From: Rhea pennata
Lineage: Eukaryota; Chordata; Aves; Rheiformes; Rheidae
Assembly: GCF_028389875.1 (NCBI RefSeq)
Contig: NC_084669.1
Location: 4,859,501-4,923,500, forward strand
DNA length: 64,000 nt
Direction: 5' to 3'
Both the position numbers and the translations under genes were made by a program. Positions 11,064-23,000 of this stretch are shown piece after piece (position 1 is the first letter of the stretch; each line of letters starts with the position of its first letter). Under the pieces are notes generated by a model. It did no database searches. It had not been told where the DNA came from and saw only the letters and a list, made by a program, of their open reading frames with translations.

Positions 11064-14000
11064 ATGGCGAGCGGCTGCTCGGCGGCGGCGCCCGCTGCCG
11101 GCGGCGCCCGGGGGTCGGCCCGCGTGGTGGCGGGCAGCTCGTGGGCCTGCGCGCCGCCGGGCGGCCTGGCCCGCGCGCTCTGCCTGCGGCGCGGCGCCGG
11201 CGACGAGGCGAGGTGAGGTGAGGCGAGGCGGGGGCCGGGGCCGGGGCCGGGGCCGGGGCCGGGCGGGTCTCGGTCTCTCCTTCAGGCCGCGCTGCGCGGC
11301 CGGGCGGGCTGGCGGCGGAGGGCCCGGCGGGTCCGCGGTCGGAGCTGGGGCCGGCGCGGCAACGCGGCTGTGTCGCTCCCCGTGCAGCAGCGGCAGCGAG
11401 GCGGCGGTGCTGGAGCGGCCCGCCGGCGGCGGGGAGGCCGCGCCGTGCGTGCTGCGGCTGGAGTGCGAGCCGGCGGGCTGCGAGGAGATGGTGTCCGTGG
11501 CGGTCGTGAGCGAGGCGCGGCACATGGAGGTGTACGTGGGCGAGGAGTACTGCGGCACCGGCCGCGGCGAGAGCGCCGCCGCCCTGCGGCCCCCCGGGTG
11601 AGTAGCGGCCCGCGCCGCGGGCTCCGGGCGGCGGGGGGCCGAGCCGTGGGTGGGGGCAGAGCGCTGCCTCGAGCGCCGCTCCCGCGCCTGGAGAGCGGGC
11701 CAGAAAGCAGAGGGAGCGGATTTGTTTCCCCCCCCCATCGGTACTGCCTTCCACGCTTTGCCCCAGGAGTTAAAAACTAAGAGAAAACAGGCTAAGTCAT
11801 AAATCGACGTGTACGTTGTTTGTTAGACAAACAAAAGCAACCAACTTGGAGCTTCAGGGCAGGTGTGTGAGCAACAGACCAAATTTTGAAAGCTGCTGTA
11901 GCAGATAATGTAAGTGCACCTAGAAATCCTTTTTCACGTAGATGTCCCTTGAGATTCAGTACATGTTGAATACAAGCCTTATGTCAATGTATTACATTAC
12001 AGGTTGTTTCTTATCTGAGTAACTAGTGATATTTCGTAAATTTGATCTTCTTCTAGTGAAACTGAAAAGGTTACTTTATACAAAAAGTATCTCAAGCTGG
12101 AATGTCCGACAGCCTCCTGTAGAGTTAAGGTAGGGGCTTCAGTGGAACTGTTTAATGTCTCGTATTTTTAATCATCCCTTTCAATAAAGTTCTCTTATAT
12201 TGTTGGTCAAATTATTGTTATTTTTATACAGTAATTGTTTCACATAATTATTTAAAATCACTTGAATGGTCTTACAGTCTTAATAGCTTGATTCTTTTAA
12301 ATTCATATCACAGATGTCTTTTTAAGTAGACTTAATGTGTGTATGCAAACAATGTCCTCTTAGTGAAAAAACTTCATAAACTAGATAAACTGTAAATTGC
12401 CAACAGTTGGTCTGTAATCAGAACTGCAATCTGATGTATTTGCTAATAACTATACAGTTAAATAAGAGATTTCGAAGAAAAATGGCAAGGTAAAATGAGT
12501 ATAATTTCCTAGGGGAGAAATTATATATATACATATATATTTTTTATATATATATATATATATATATACATACACATATATATGTATGTACCCATGCGAA
12601 CACACGCACATATATATATTTAGATCCAAGGAGTAGTGCATTGTCTCGTACAAAGAAAATAGCATTTTTTTTCCCTAACCAAAATATTTCTTTCCTTCTT
12701 GCATTAGCTTCTCTCCATTGGTGAGAAACAAAGAGTACTCATCAGTAAAATAATTGTACAAGTGAAAACAATGTCTGCAAAATCAGCCACTGATTTTCCT
12801 TCATTAGGATCAAGCATAGATCTAAACAGAGTGCAAACTATAATGGAATCCATGGGGTCAAAGTTGTCTCCAGGTGCTCAGCAACTTATGGACATGGTCC
12901 GATTTCAGCAGAAAGTAAGTCATTGTGCTTTTCCGTAAACATGAATAGTGCTAATGTGAGACCTTATCTTCTGTAACAGTTAAACATGTTCTAAACCAGT
13001 TCAGTGAAAAAACTATTTTTAACCCAGTCTTTCTGCCATTTAAATCCTGATTTTGCTATTGCCAAGCTTGAAAATGTAACACGAATGATTGTTGTGTACT
13101 CAAGGGAATCACTTTTCATAAATCAAGTCTTGAGTTAAGAATTTTATATCATCATAATCTTAAACTTCACTGTCACTCTATCTTTCTGCCTCTCTGACTT
13201 TCCCTTACAGTTGTTTCAGTTGTCAGTGCAGGATCATGTGTGCATTTCCTGTTACGTTTGGGGTGTAGGTGGATGGGATGATTTGTCTGTCTATCTCTTT
13301 TATCTTTAATAAAGGCCTATCATCTTCAGCTAAAGGAAGCAAACTCATACAGAGCATCTCAGTTCTCCAAAGCAGGCTATTTTAACAGGATCCTGTATCC
13401 ATCTGATGTTTGTTTTAAAAAAAGAAAGTCAGTCTTGGGGTTGTAGCATAATAAAAGTCTGATTCAAAATTAAAGTCTGTAAAACGTTTGGTGTTTAGAG
13501 ACTGACAAAATCAAAACTAATGCAATAACATATATACAAACAAAATATTTCTATGCTTTTTCCCTAGGAATGTAATTCACAACTACTGTTAAAATCTTTA
13601 CATCACTTAGTCAAATGCCATGGTTACAAAGAGTTATGAAGGATATATTGATTTTATTATGTAATTGCCATTATATTTTATTTGGAAGTATTATGTGTAT
13701 TTTTATATTCTCATCAGAACAGTTTACCTCTTGGAGACAAATTTAATTGGATCTTTGAGAAAAATTCTGACTTTGAAGATGAGCATCCAGTAGATGGATT
13801 ACATGGTGCAAGTATTCAGACATCAGTAGATCTATCATCCACTGAACCTTTGCCGGTTACAAACTGTTTATCAAGTGAGGCAGTATATGAAGACTTAAAA
13901 ATAAACCTTGATCTAAACACACAGATACCTGAAAGAGAGAACACTCCTGATTCTGGAGGACTTACTACTCAGCAAAATATACTGAACCCCAGAAATGATT

Positions 14001-15426
14001 TGAAAGTCATGAGGTCTTTGCTTATGCAGGAGCAAACAAGTGAAAATCCAAATATAGCTAATCCACAGGAGCTTCTTCCTTTTCTTCAAAACCTATGTCG
14101 TCAGGTAAATCATCTTCGGCTAAAAGATCGAAATAAGCATTTTGAGAGACACTCTGTGACTAAAGAAGAAGGCCTTCAGAGTGTTGGGTAAGTTAGATAC
14201 ATTTACTCAACTTTTAGTGGTTTATATTGATTGTCAAAAAAAAAAACAAAAAAACAAAAAAAAAAAAAACCAAAAAAAGCCCAAAACAAACAACAAATAA
14301 CTCCAGGAATAATGAGTCTTAAAATATGTCATTTTGTAGGCTGTGTAGCAACAAACATATTTCAGTTGATTTGTTTTTTGGATAATCTGCTTGAAGATTT
14401 TTTTTTAAAAAAAGTTATCTTACATTACTGTATAACTGTTGTCTTTCTATACCTTCCCCTCCCGCCCTGTTTCACGGTCTGTGGTTGCAGAAATATCACA
14501 CTTTTTTGAATTATTTTATGTATTTAGTATGTCTTTTCTGCTGTTACATTCTTACTCTGGCTACTTCCACCTCCTAAACTGTCATCTCCTTTTTTCACAT
14601 TATGTGCCATCATCTTTCTGCTGTACTTAATTTATCTCATCCCATCAATCTTTCCTCTGCCTCCTCCCTTGTTTGCCCTTGCAGGAATTATAGTAGTAGT
14701 GCATTCAGTTTGATACCTAAAGAACCATAGTAAAAAAGATGAGATTTTAAGTGTGTTGCCTAGGTAGCAGGTTTCTAAGCCTGAATAGCTCCAGCAGCTG
14801 GGACAGTATAGTATATTTAAAAAAAATGCAGATGCAAAAAGTAAAGAATTGCATAGTGTTATAACTCTTGAAACACATGCAAAGAATAATGTGTGTTATG
14901 CTGACAGAGTTTGAGCTCTGAATACCCTGTTAGGTGTATTTTATTACACATAACTAAGTCTTTTAACACATAATTAAGCCTTCCTAAAAATAGTGTTGAA
15001 TGAAGATGACTATTTACATATCCTACTGTGTATCTTAATTTTCTAGGATTCATAAAGTGACAGGCAGGCAGGGTATTTCACTTGTGCTAAAAACCTAAGA
15101 ATGCCCCTAGTCATTAAGACTAGTCATTCTTTTTTTAAGCCTCAAGTCATTAAGAAACAAATTATGTTTATTTTTTGTATATTTGCTCTTTTCACAGAGT
15201 AGAACAACAGCCTATTTGTTCGTATTTGGAAAAGATCATCTCAAAAAATATGGATCTGATGGAGAAAAAACTAATGGACTATATTGATCGTCAAATCCAG
15301 ACTCTTCAGACACACATAGATAACAAAATGGTTCTGTTAATGGACTTAGTTCAGAACTCAAAGCCAAACAAAATTTCACAAACACACTATGATACTAATG
15401 AGGGGTTCTCAAATGGAGAGAGATAG
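11064..15426 (+). CDS. PAAT: PAAT (C10orf88 orthologue), ABC-transporter-associated ATPase
   Basis: Six exons: 11064-11212, 11388-11597, 12057-12129, 12708-12914, 13718-14187, 15198-15426. All borders are GT-AG and phases agree. They total 1,338 nt, 445 codons plus TAG, equal to the length I recall for human C10orf88. The product opens with an Ala/Gly-rich segment. Conserved blocks follow (EMVSVAVVSEARHMEVYVGEEYCGT, YLKLECPTASCRVK, IIVQVKT), then an acidic, poorly structured exon 5, and a C-terminal amphipathic, probably coiled-coil stretch (MEKKLMDYIDRQIQTLQTHI). PAAT is reported as an ATPase that binds mitochondrial ABC transporters (ABCB7/8/10) and affects iron and redox balance. That role is from the literature, not the sequence. 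The start was chosen as the first ATG in the CpG island whose exon splices in frame. Exon 2 has a tandem CAGCAG acceptor. Confidence 0.92.
11228..11267 (+). other. G-quadruplex motif in PAAT intron 1
   Basis: GGGGCC-type iteration (about five G4CC units, then GGGCGGG) sixteen bases after the exon 1 donor. It satisfies the G3+N1-7 rule many times over on the non-template strand. Confidence 0.85.
12521..12620. repeat. AT/GT microsatellite in PAAT intron 3
   Basis: Long (TA)n run with interspersed ACATAC and TGTATG steps, about 100 bp, between PAAT exons 3 and 4. Confidence 0.95.
14237..14278 (+). repeat. A-rich low-complexity tract in PAAT intron 5
   Basis: Runs of A broken by single C (A9CA6CA13CCA6). 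It gives a spurious Lys-rich reading frame. Confidence 0.9.
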
Positions 15427-16954
15427 ATGTATGTAGATATAGGACTCCAGTGTAAGTATTTTTCCAAGGGCAGTTTACTTCACAAAGTTTAGTATTTATG
15501 GAATTGCATGAAGAACCTCAGTGTTGTTGACTTGCATTTGTTACTGTAATTCTATCCACTATTGTACACAGTTGTTTTCTGAAAGACCTTAAGAATGTAT
15601 GTTTTTCCTAAATATAAGAATTTTGTATGCCCTTTTTGGCTTATTTATTGAAACAGCATTAGTAAGTCATGTAGAATACAGTATGCCAGTTTCAGCTTGA
15701 ACAACAGGTAGAAATACTCTATAAACTGAGTTACAGCTTATCTGTTTAGATATATGTAATCACTTTTCTGAGGTCTATTGGTGTTTGCTTTTGCTTATAA
15801 ACATGTAATGTGTTACCAGTAGAACAGAACTTGATTTCTTTGTACTTTTGGTTTATTTTAACAATATTTGTGTTGAAGCTATTTATTATTGCAGCTATAA
15901 AGCTATTGGAGGAGGTGTAGTTCTTGCATTACTTAACTTAGACTGTAAGTTTAGAGACCGTAAGGTTAAGAGAGAGAGGCTAACTTGAATTCCAGCTTGG
16001 GTTCTTTGAAAGTCTTACTGACCGTACAGGCACTTAAGAGTTTGGGCTCCTTAAGAGAGAGAAGACTGACGTTATGCTTCTTTCCTACTAAATTTATTGA
16101 ACCTTGCAGGAGCAACTAGAACGAATGTATACAAGTCTTCTATTTATGCATATTTTCTTACTCTTAAGAAATGTAAGCACTTCATTCGTGGTTCCTCCTA
16201 AAAGGACCTAATTTAGCAAATAGAGAGTGCTGGGGGAGGATCTGTTACTTTTTGGCAGCCTTAGGCCAGAGAGGTAGGAATGTGGCTCTGAGTCTGTCTT
16301 CTAGGAAGATCCGTCTGAGGTTCATCCTTCATTCTGTTTCTTCTTCTCCGAATTCTTGGGCTACATTCTATTTGTACCATTTAGCTATGACTATATGGGA
16401 ACTTAAAGGTGGGCTCCAAAGTTAGATGCAGAGATACTTGTTATACTGTATGTCTTAAAATGCACTGAGCAAAAGCTGCGGGTGGAGAAGCAACTGCTGA
16501 CTGAACAAACTGCTTGGGTATGTGCAATCCATTCTCTTGTCTAGTCTACCTAATATTTTGTTCTACACCGGGAAAATTGTTGTCTTTTGAAGATTGTTGC
16601 ATCTTGTCGGTAGCTACACATAAGACCACATGCCAGAGAGAGGACAGTTTGTGCAGAATTTACAGCTTGCAGTTGTTCTCCAGCTTAAGTCATGCAAGTA
16701 CAGTTTCAAAATGACTAAAAGATAAAAATAAGACCTTTTTTTTTTTTTTAAAAAAAGACCTAAATTATCTTGTATTCTACAGGTCATTTTACACCTGTGA
16801 ATTTAGCTTTTAGATACTTTCTAAGAAACACCTTGAAGTAGATAGTTATATTTTTTTTTCATCTCGATTTAAAATACAGTCTTAGGTTGAACTTTCTTAA
16901 TTGCAAAAATTTTTAAATATGCTTCCAAGCATTGCTGTATTCCATTGCTGTTAG
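15427..16954. other. Convergent 3' region of PAAT and CUZD1
   Basis: PAAT (plus) and CUZD1 (minus) end towards each other here. I saw no canonical AATAAA on the plus strand before the CUZD1 poly(A) site, so the PAAT mRNA either uses a variant signal or runs into the CUZD1 3' end, where plus-strand AATAAA occurs near 17809 and 18083. No other gene is visible. Confidence 0.6.
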
Positions 16955-16960
16955 TTTATT
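16955..16960 (-). terminator. CUZD1 polyadenylation signal (AATAAA)
   Basis: Canonical AATAAA on the minus strand, 107 bases after the CUZD1 stop codon. Confidence 0.7.
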
Positions 16961-17067
16961 GTGGTTTTTTTGTGTGTGTGTATGCACACGTGTGTCTTTC
17001 TCCTCCTCCCCACTTTGGAGTGACAGACCTGAATAGGACACTTAATTTGTGTCAACTTCTAAAGTAG

Positions 17068-20000
17068 TTAATATGGACTCCGCATTTTTTGGTAGCCATA
17101 TCCTAATTGGTGTCTGATGTGATATTTTAATATCACAGCTACCAAAATGATAATACTTGAAGTCAAAGTAACAAATGAAAGCATGTAGAAGCTGTACTGT
17201 TGCAGTTTCGGGGTTTCTTCAGCAGGCACTTTAGTGAAGGATTCTGTGTAGAAGGAAAGAAAAAAGTGAGGTTTTAATGTCTGGTATACTCTGTTATTTC
17301 AATGGAAATTCATTTTTTTCAGATATTTTTGTTTTGAGGGGGTGACCCACACTGGCTGCATATTTTGATTCAGTAGTACCAAAGAGCTGTAAACTCTTAC
17401 GATATAGAAAGGAATAGTGCATAAAAGGGCGCTACAGTGTGAGTATGCTTGTGATGATATTGTGAGCAAGCTTCTACCAAGCAATATTGTCATTATAAAA
17501 AAGATAGATTTTAGACATACTCCTGAAGCAAAGGTGGACAAAGAAGAACTTTTGGTTATAATACCCATCCCTCTTGATGGTTTACTAGGTAGTCCTTGAT
17601 AAAGCTTATTATCTATGATTCTATGATCTTTCTGTAAATAGTGAAAGATATTATGGAAGCAGATTAACGTTTTATAATGCTTTGACTGTGATCTGTCTGC
17701 AGCCTTTTCACATGGTAGATGTGGTCAGTTTCTAGCAAAATCTTGCACTCACTGAAATACATGAGAAGATGTTTGAAGTGTTGCTAGAATTAGGTTAGTA
17801 ATTAAAAAAAATAAACAATATGTTTATTATTATTGAGAGCATGACTAATGGTAAACAATTCTTAGATGTGGCACCTGAAAGCATGTGGCACAGCTTGCTT
17901 TTCTCATGTGAAGTTATGTACTCAAGAAAAGCTGGAGCCAAGAGTATGGTGCAAGTTACCACACAAGCTTTTTAAATTTGCTTTTCTTTATTTTCTAGTC
18001 TGTTTTTCATTAGATCTCACTACTAATCTATTGCACTGTAGATCAGACTGCAAATAGTGCTACAAAAGATACCAGATGGGGCAATAAAACTCAACATATA
18101 AAAAGCTTTGCAGCTCAAATTAAAAAGCATGTCTGTTTGAATTCTGCTTCAGTTACTGTCCTTTTAAAATTATTTTTGTTCTAGTAGACAATACAGTATG
18201 AGGATTTAACCTAGCGTTAAGTTATCTATGGTTATCATCCTGCATAGCTTTTCTGCAGAAGAATCAAAAGAAATTGTGGCATATTAAAAGATTTTTACAA
18301 AGACTGACTGTTCAATATAGAATGTTGTTTTTAAATAGTCTGTGGCTTTGAAAAGGAGCCCTATTTAGTATGTTTACTTCGTCCAAAAAAAAGAAAATTT
18401 AAAATCTGAAATCCTTACTTACCATTCAAAACATCTTCTGAATTGTTGGATCCTGTACATACTATGTATGTAATTAGGATTGACTACTACTTTTTCTACT
18501 TTAAAAAGCACACCTGAACCTGAAAGACCATCAGTCAAATACTTTTGTGATCTCACAAAATGCAGACTTTTATTCAACTCCTTGCTCTGATGCCAAGTTC
18601 AAAACTAACATATTTCATTAGTGGAGCAAATATAACAATTTTACACAAAGAATGAGCATAATCATTCTGGATTTTTATATCCCTCTTACCTGAATGATCA
18701 GCAGATCTGCGATCTCTTTTCAGGCAGATAGGACCTACCACAGCATTAGTCTTCCACATATATGAAGAAATAGCTCTTTTCTGCCTAGAGATACAGCCTT
18801 GAGTACAGCGAGACTTTCCGTCATTGCTGTCGCAAATTAAAACATCACACTGGAGATACACTGATGGAAAGTTCCGCAGGAATCTGAAGGCGTTAAATTT
18901 GAATCTTCCATAGTGTTCAAGTGGTGGGTAGGTTACTGTAGTGTCATCTTGATTACAGCTGTAACAGAATTTACAGATTTGCTAGTGATCCAGATACCAT
19001 AATCATTCTTGGTAATATCATCAGCTATGCTACAGCATTTAGCTATGGCATTTATCTACATGTGGACTTATAATGGTTTTTCTTTTCCCCAGTGCAAATT
19101 GGTGCAAAATTTTCCTGGCTCCATTTTTATGACTTTAAAATTCTAGGAAATTCAGATTCTAACAAATATCTAACAAAGAAGATAAGTGGAAGAGATGCAT
19201 TAAAAGAACTACAGTTTAGATTATATTTTCTCATATGTTGAGAGATGATCATAAATAGTTTAGAATCTTACCCACTTCTGATTAAGTCATATGTTGGTGA
19301 TCCAAAATCAGATTTTGGAGATGCTATGCAGGTATCAATGAACACCAAAAGATTTGGGTCAGTGGAATGAAGGCTAACTTGAGCAAAGAGAGTTTGGTTC
19401 ATGTCTACAAAATATGGAGATTGAAATACAGGCTTGGAGAATGAATCTGAATCATAGAATGACATGCTAACGTTGTATCTTCCCATGGCAGTTGTGTTTT
19501 GGATTATGTTATTTTCTGTTATGTACATGATTTCTAAGGTTGAATTGTTTTCCATTTTGCATTTTGCAATAATCTCTATGCTTTTTTGACGGGTGATAAT
19601 ATTGCCAGTTGCAGAGGCAGTTATGGTGTTAGTGTAGGTGATGCTCTGGCCTTCTCCCTGTGAAAGAAATTACGAAGTGTTCAGTTACACGAGCAGTGCA
19701 GTTGAAAAGCAACTGAGGTATGCCTATCAGAGGCTCAAGGTGTCCTTGATATTGCAAAACATACGTTACAACACAGACATAATCAGCCCTCCTGCTATTT
19801 GTCCAAAACACTGAGCCAACCCATGCAGCAAAAAGCTTAAGGAATATTGCACGAAGTACAATTGCACGAAGTGTTGAAGTACCATTGACACTTCAGTCAC
19901 TCTTGTCAAAATAATGCTGTTAATGATTTCATAGGAATCCTAACTTCTGATGGACTTCACCCTTTCCACGTTACTCTAACATAAGTGCCAGCCACATCAC

Positions 20001-23000
20001 TTGCAGAGAATCTTTAAGTTACTCACTCAGTGTGGTGCTACTTTCATTCCCTCTGCAACACAGGTTACTGAAGCATAACATAAAAACACTTGGAATTAAT
20101 GTTTGAACTCTCTAGGCTTCCCTATAAAGGGTCACTGATCACTGAGTTCTTACAGAGAGAAAAATGTTCTTTTGATTTCAAGACTGAAAACATACAATTG
20201 GATGAGCTGTATGAAAGTAAGCCCCCTGTTAGCTTATTCATATGCTATTTATAAGCTGTTTCTACAAGGTCCTGTCATTCCTAGCTATTATTAGTTTACT
20301 TCTGTAACTTTATTTTTTTCCTTTACCGTTTTAATCGTTCCACAGCTTGTTAATGGGAAGGAAAAAACCACTGAGTCTGTTAAAACTGGGCTGCAAGATG
20401 GATCATTCAGCTGTAATTGAGTTTCCTTATAACCAAAGGAGTTCAGGTAAGACTTGCTCAGAACAATTTTCATTCTCTCTGAAGAGCAGGTAAGGGATAC
20501 TGCCATTGAAAGAAAAAAAAAAAAAAAGTAAGTTACTACAAATTGTGCTGCAGTCGTTTCTAACTTGATCTAAATCAAGGCCTATCCTTGAGCCTGTTAC
20601 ATAGTTCTCGATTTGTCTGAGGCTGAAATGGTTTATACACATTTAAGGTCATACAGAAGTCTGAACAAAATATTATGTGTGACTCTCAACACACATTAGA
20701 CAAACAACCACGTAAAACTCGTGTTGAAGGCTTAATTGTAAGCCCAGTAGTCCTGAAGGCATTTCAGTGTCTTTAATAGAGAAAAGGAATTGAAGTACTA
20801 GTGCAGAATAGTAGGTGAGGGGATTGGTTTATGGGGGATACTGAGGGGTTCAGTGGTTCTCCTTCCCACTTCAATGAGAAGATAGGAGTGCCAAATATAA
20901 ACAGTAATGAAAACTGTCCAGCTCAGGGGAAAGAAACTAGCACATCCAAAACCTACTTGACTACTAGTGTTGACTACTTCCCTGAGAAACTGAGAACAAA
21001 AACATTTCAGCTAGTTAGTCAAAAAGTATATCTGTACATCTGTAGAATGGTAGGAGTGCCTTCTGCATCAAAAAAAGAAAAACATCTTGAGTGGAGCTGA
21101 CAGGGAAAAGGATTAAAAAAAAACTTGAAGAACAGACTTTCTTGTGCATCTTGGAGGTAGTAACTTATGCTCTGTAGGTGAGAGTAATGTGTTTCTCTGC
21201 ATTTAGAGACTTAATGGCTACCAATATAAAGATTTAAATCCTCAGTATTAACTGACGTTTCTTTTCCATTTCCTTTGGTAAGGAGAGGACAGTGAGAAAC
21301 AGCATCTTAGGTAAAAAATACAAGAACTAAACTTACTGTTGGGCTCTGGTGGACTTGGCAGTGGGATACTGGTGTACTGAGCAGAAAACCCTCTATAAGA
21401 ATTGGCGTAATCTGTAGCAAGCACAACAGTCATATCATTTGAAGAAGATTCAAATTTGGGCAGAGAACGACCACATACTTTTCCAATTAAGCCAGAGGTA
21501 GTGGTGGGGCCATCATAGATTGCGACAAAATCAAATTGACAGTTTTTGTCTAGTTCCAGGCTACAGATATAGGAGAAAAAAAGAAAAAGTGATTATAAGG
21601 AAATCTGAGTATAGAGAACATTACTCATACTGGCTAAAAGATATGCTGCAGAATAAAGTGATGAGTAAAAGAACATGTAAATAGATATTATCAAAAGAAA
21701 ATGTGGAAAACTCTTAAAGGCAAAAGATACTTGGCAAACTCCTGGTGGAATTAACGAACATTTTCTATTGCTCTCATGCGGGATCAGCTACGCTGTTATT
21801 TTATAGCTTTTTTACTTTATATAATACTTATTTACTATAAATAAACACACCCTTAAATATGTTAAAAAGGTACCTTAAAAGAATGAAGAATTTTCACAGT
21901 ATACAGTTGATTCATATTGATTTATGAGGTCACTTATCTGTGTGTATAGAAGCAGAGGAAGGCTCTTGCCCTTTTTCTAAATCTGCATTAGAGTTTATCT
22001 TAATGTTTGCACTCTTGGCCAAAAGCACCAGGCATTTTCTGGTGGGTGAATGCCCTAGAGGCCTAGAGCAACATCTCACTAACTATCTAACTAACAGATG
22101 GTCTGTGGCCAGGACTGGCAAGGGCATCGACAGTGCTGTGTAGTGATTGTCATCTCAGAGGACCGTGATTGAGGTAATGACTTCCTACTGCATCCTATAC
22201 ATTCCTATACAGAATTCTGGAGTCAGACTATCTTAGGAAGTGTTTTTGAAGATACTGGTCTTTGAATTCACTTGCTGTTTTGAGTCTAGCCTGATGTGGA
22301 AACATCACAGACAGACAACTTGATATCTATGTCTTAAGCTTAATCCCACCCTAGGATTCTAGTCACCAATTTCATTCTAAATAGAAGTTTTATTGCTATT
22401 GCGTAGTGGAAATACAAGTTGTCCATACAAACTGCACCTTGAATAGCACAAGCATAGCTGATTTGGTGGAGTTAGACTTGCCTTTTTTTTTTGACACTAT
22501 CAGTGGCTAACTCCTACACAGCATGCTTCAAATGTACCTTCCATGCATTTCTTCTTGCTTGCCTTTAGTCTCATACACCAATATCAAATCCCTAATCGCA
22601 CTGCAGTAGCTGTCGGGCAATATATAGTGATGCAAAACATGTTGCAATTACTTTCTTATAGGAGCCAGCAGAACACCTTTGTTTTAAAAGTGTATGTATG
22701 TTCTAAAAGTATGAAAGTGCTTCTGCTTCTTGTGTTTAAAATAATGCTTTTAAACAGAATGAAAAAAGAATAATAGAGCATAGTTGGCATTTACTCACAA
22801 AAGGTCACCAAACTGTAAGTTTATCTTTGATTTTCTTGCTGTTTGTATGTGCCAGACGCAGTAGGTAAACTCAGGGTAGGGCCTGGGGTAGTTGGGGCTG
22901 ATAAATGTTCCATTGGGACCAGTTAAGTGCCCCCCACAATTATCAATTTCTGAAATGAAGAGTAAATACAATGGTAGTATAAGGGTTTATATAATAGTCC

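Larger units (their letters stand above)
10815..11720. promoter_or_regulatory. CpG island at the PAAT 5' end
   Basis: An abrupt rise in G+C and CpG density around PAAT exons 1-2 in otherwise AT-rich DNA. No TATA box is evident before the PAAT ATG at 11064. The minus-strand ADAM9-like gene lies head-to-head on the left, so the island could serve both genes. That is inference, since the ADAM first exon was not located. Confidence 0.8.

Noticed and set aside
10776-11754. Minus-strand frames of 320 and 314 aa over the CpG island
   Set aside because: Low-complexity Arg/Pro/Ala translation of G+C-rich promoter DNA, antisense to PAAT exons 1-2; no domain.
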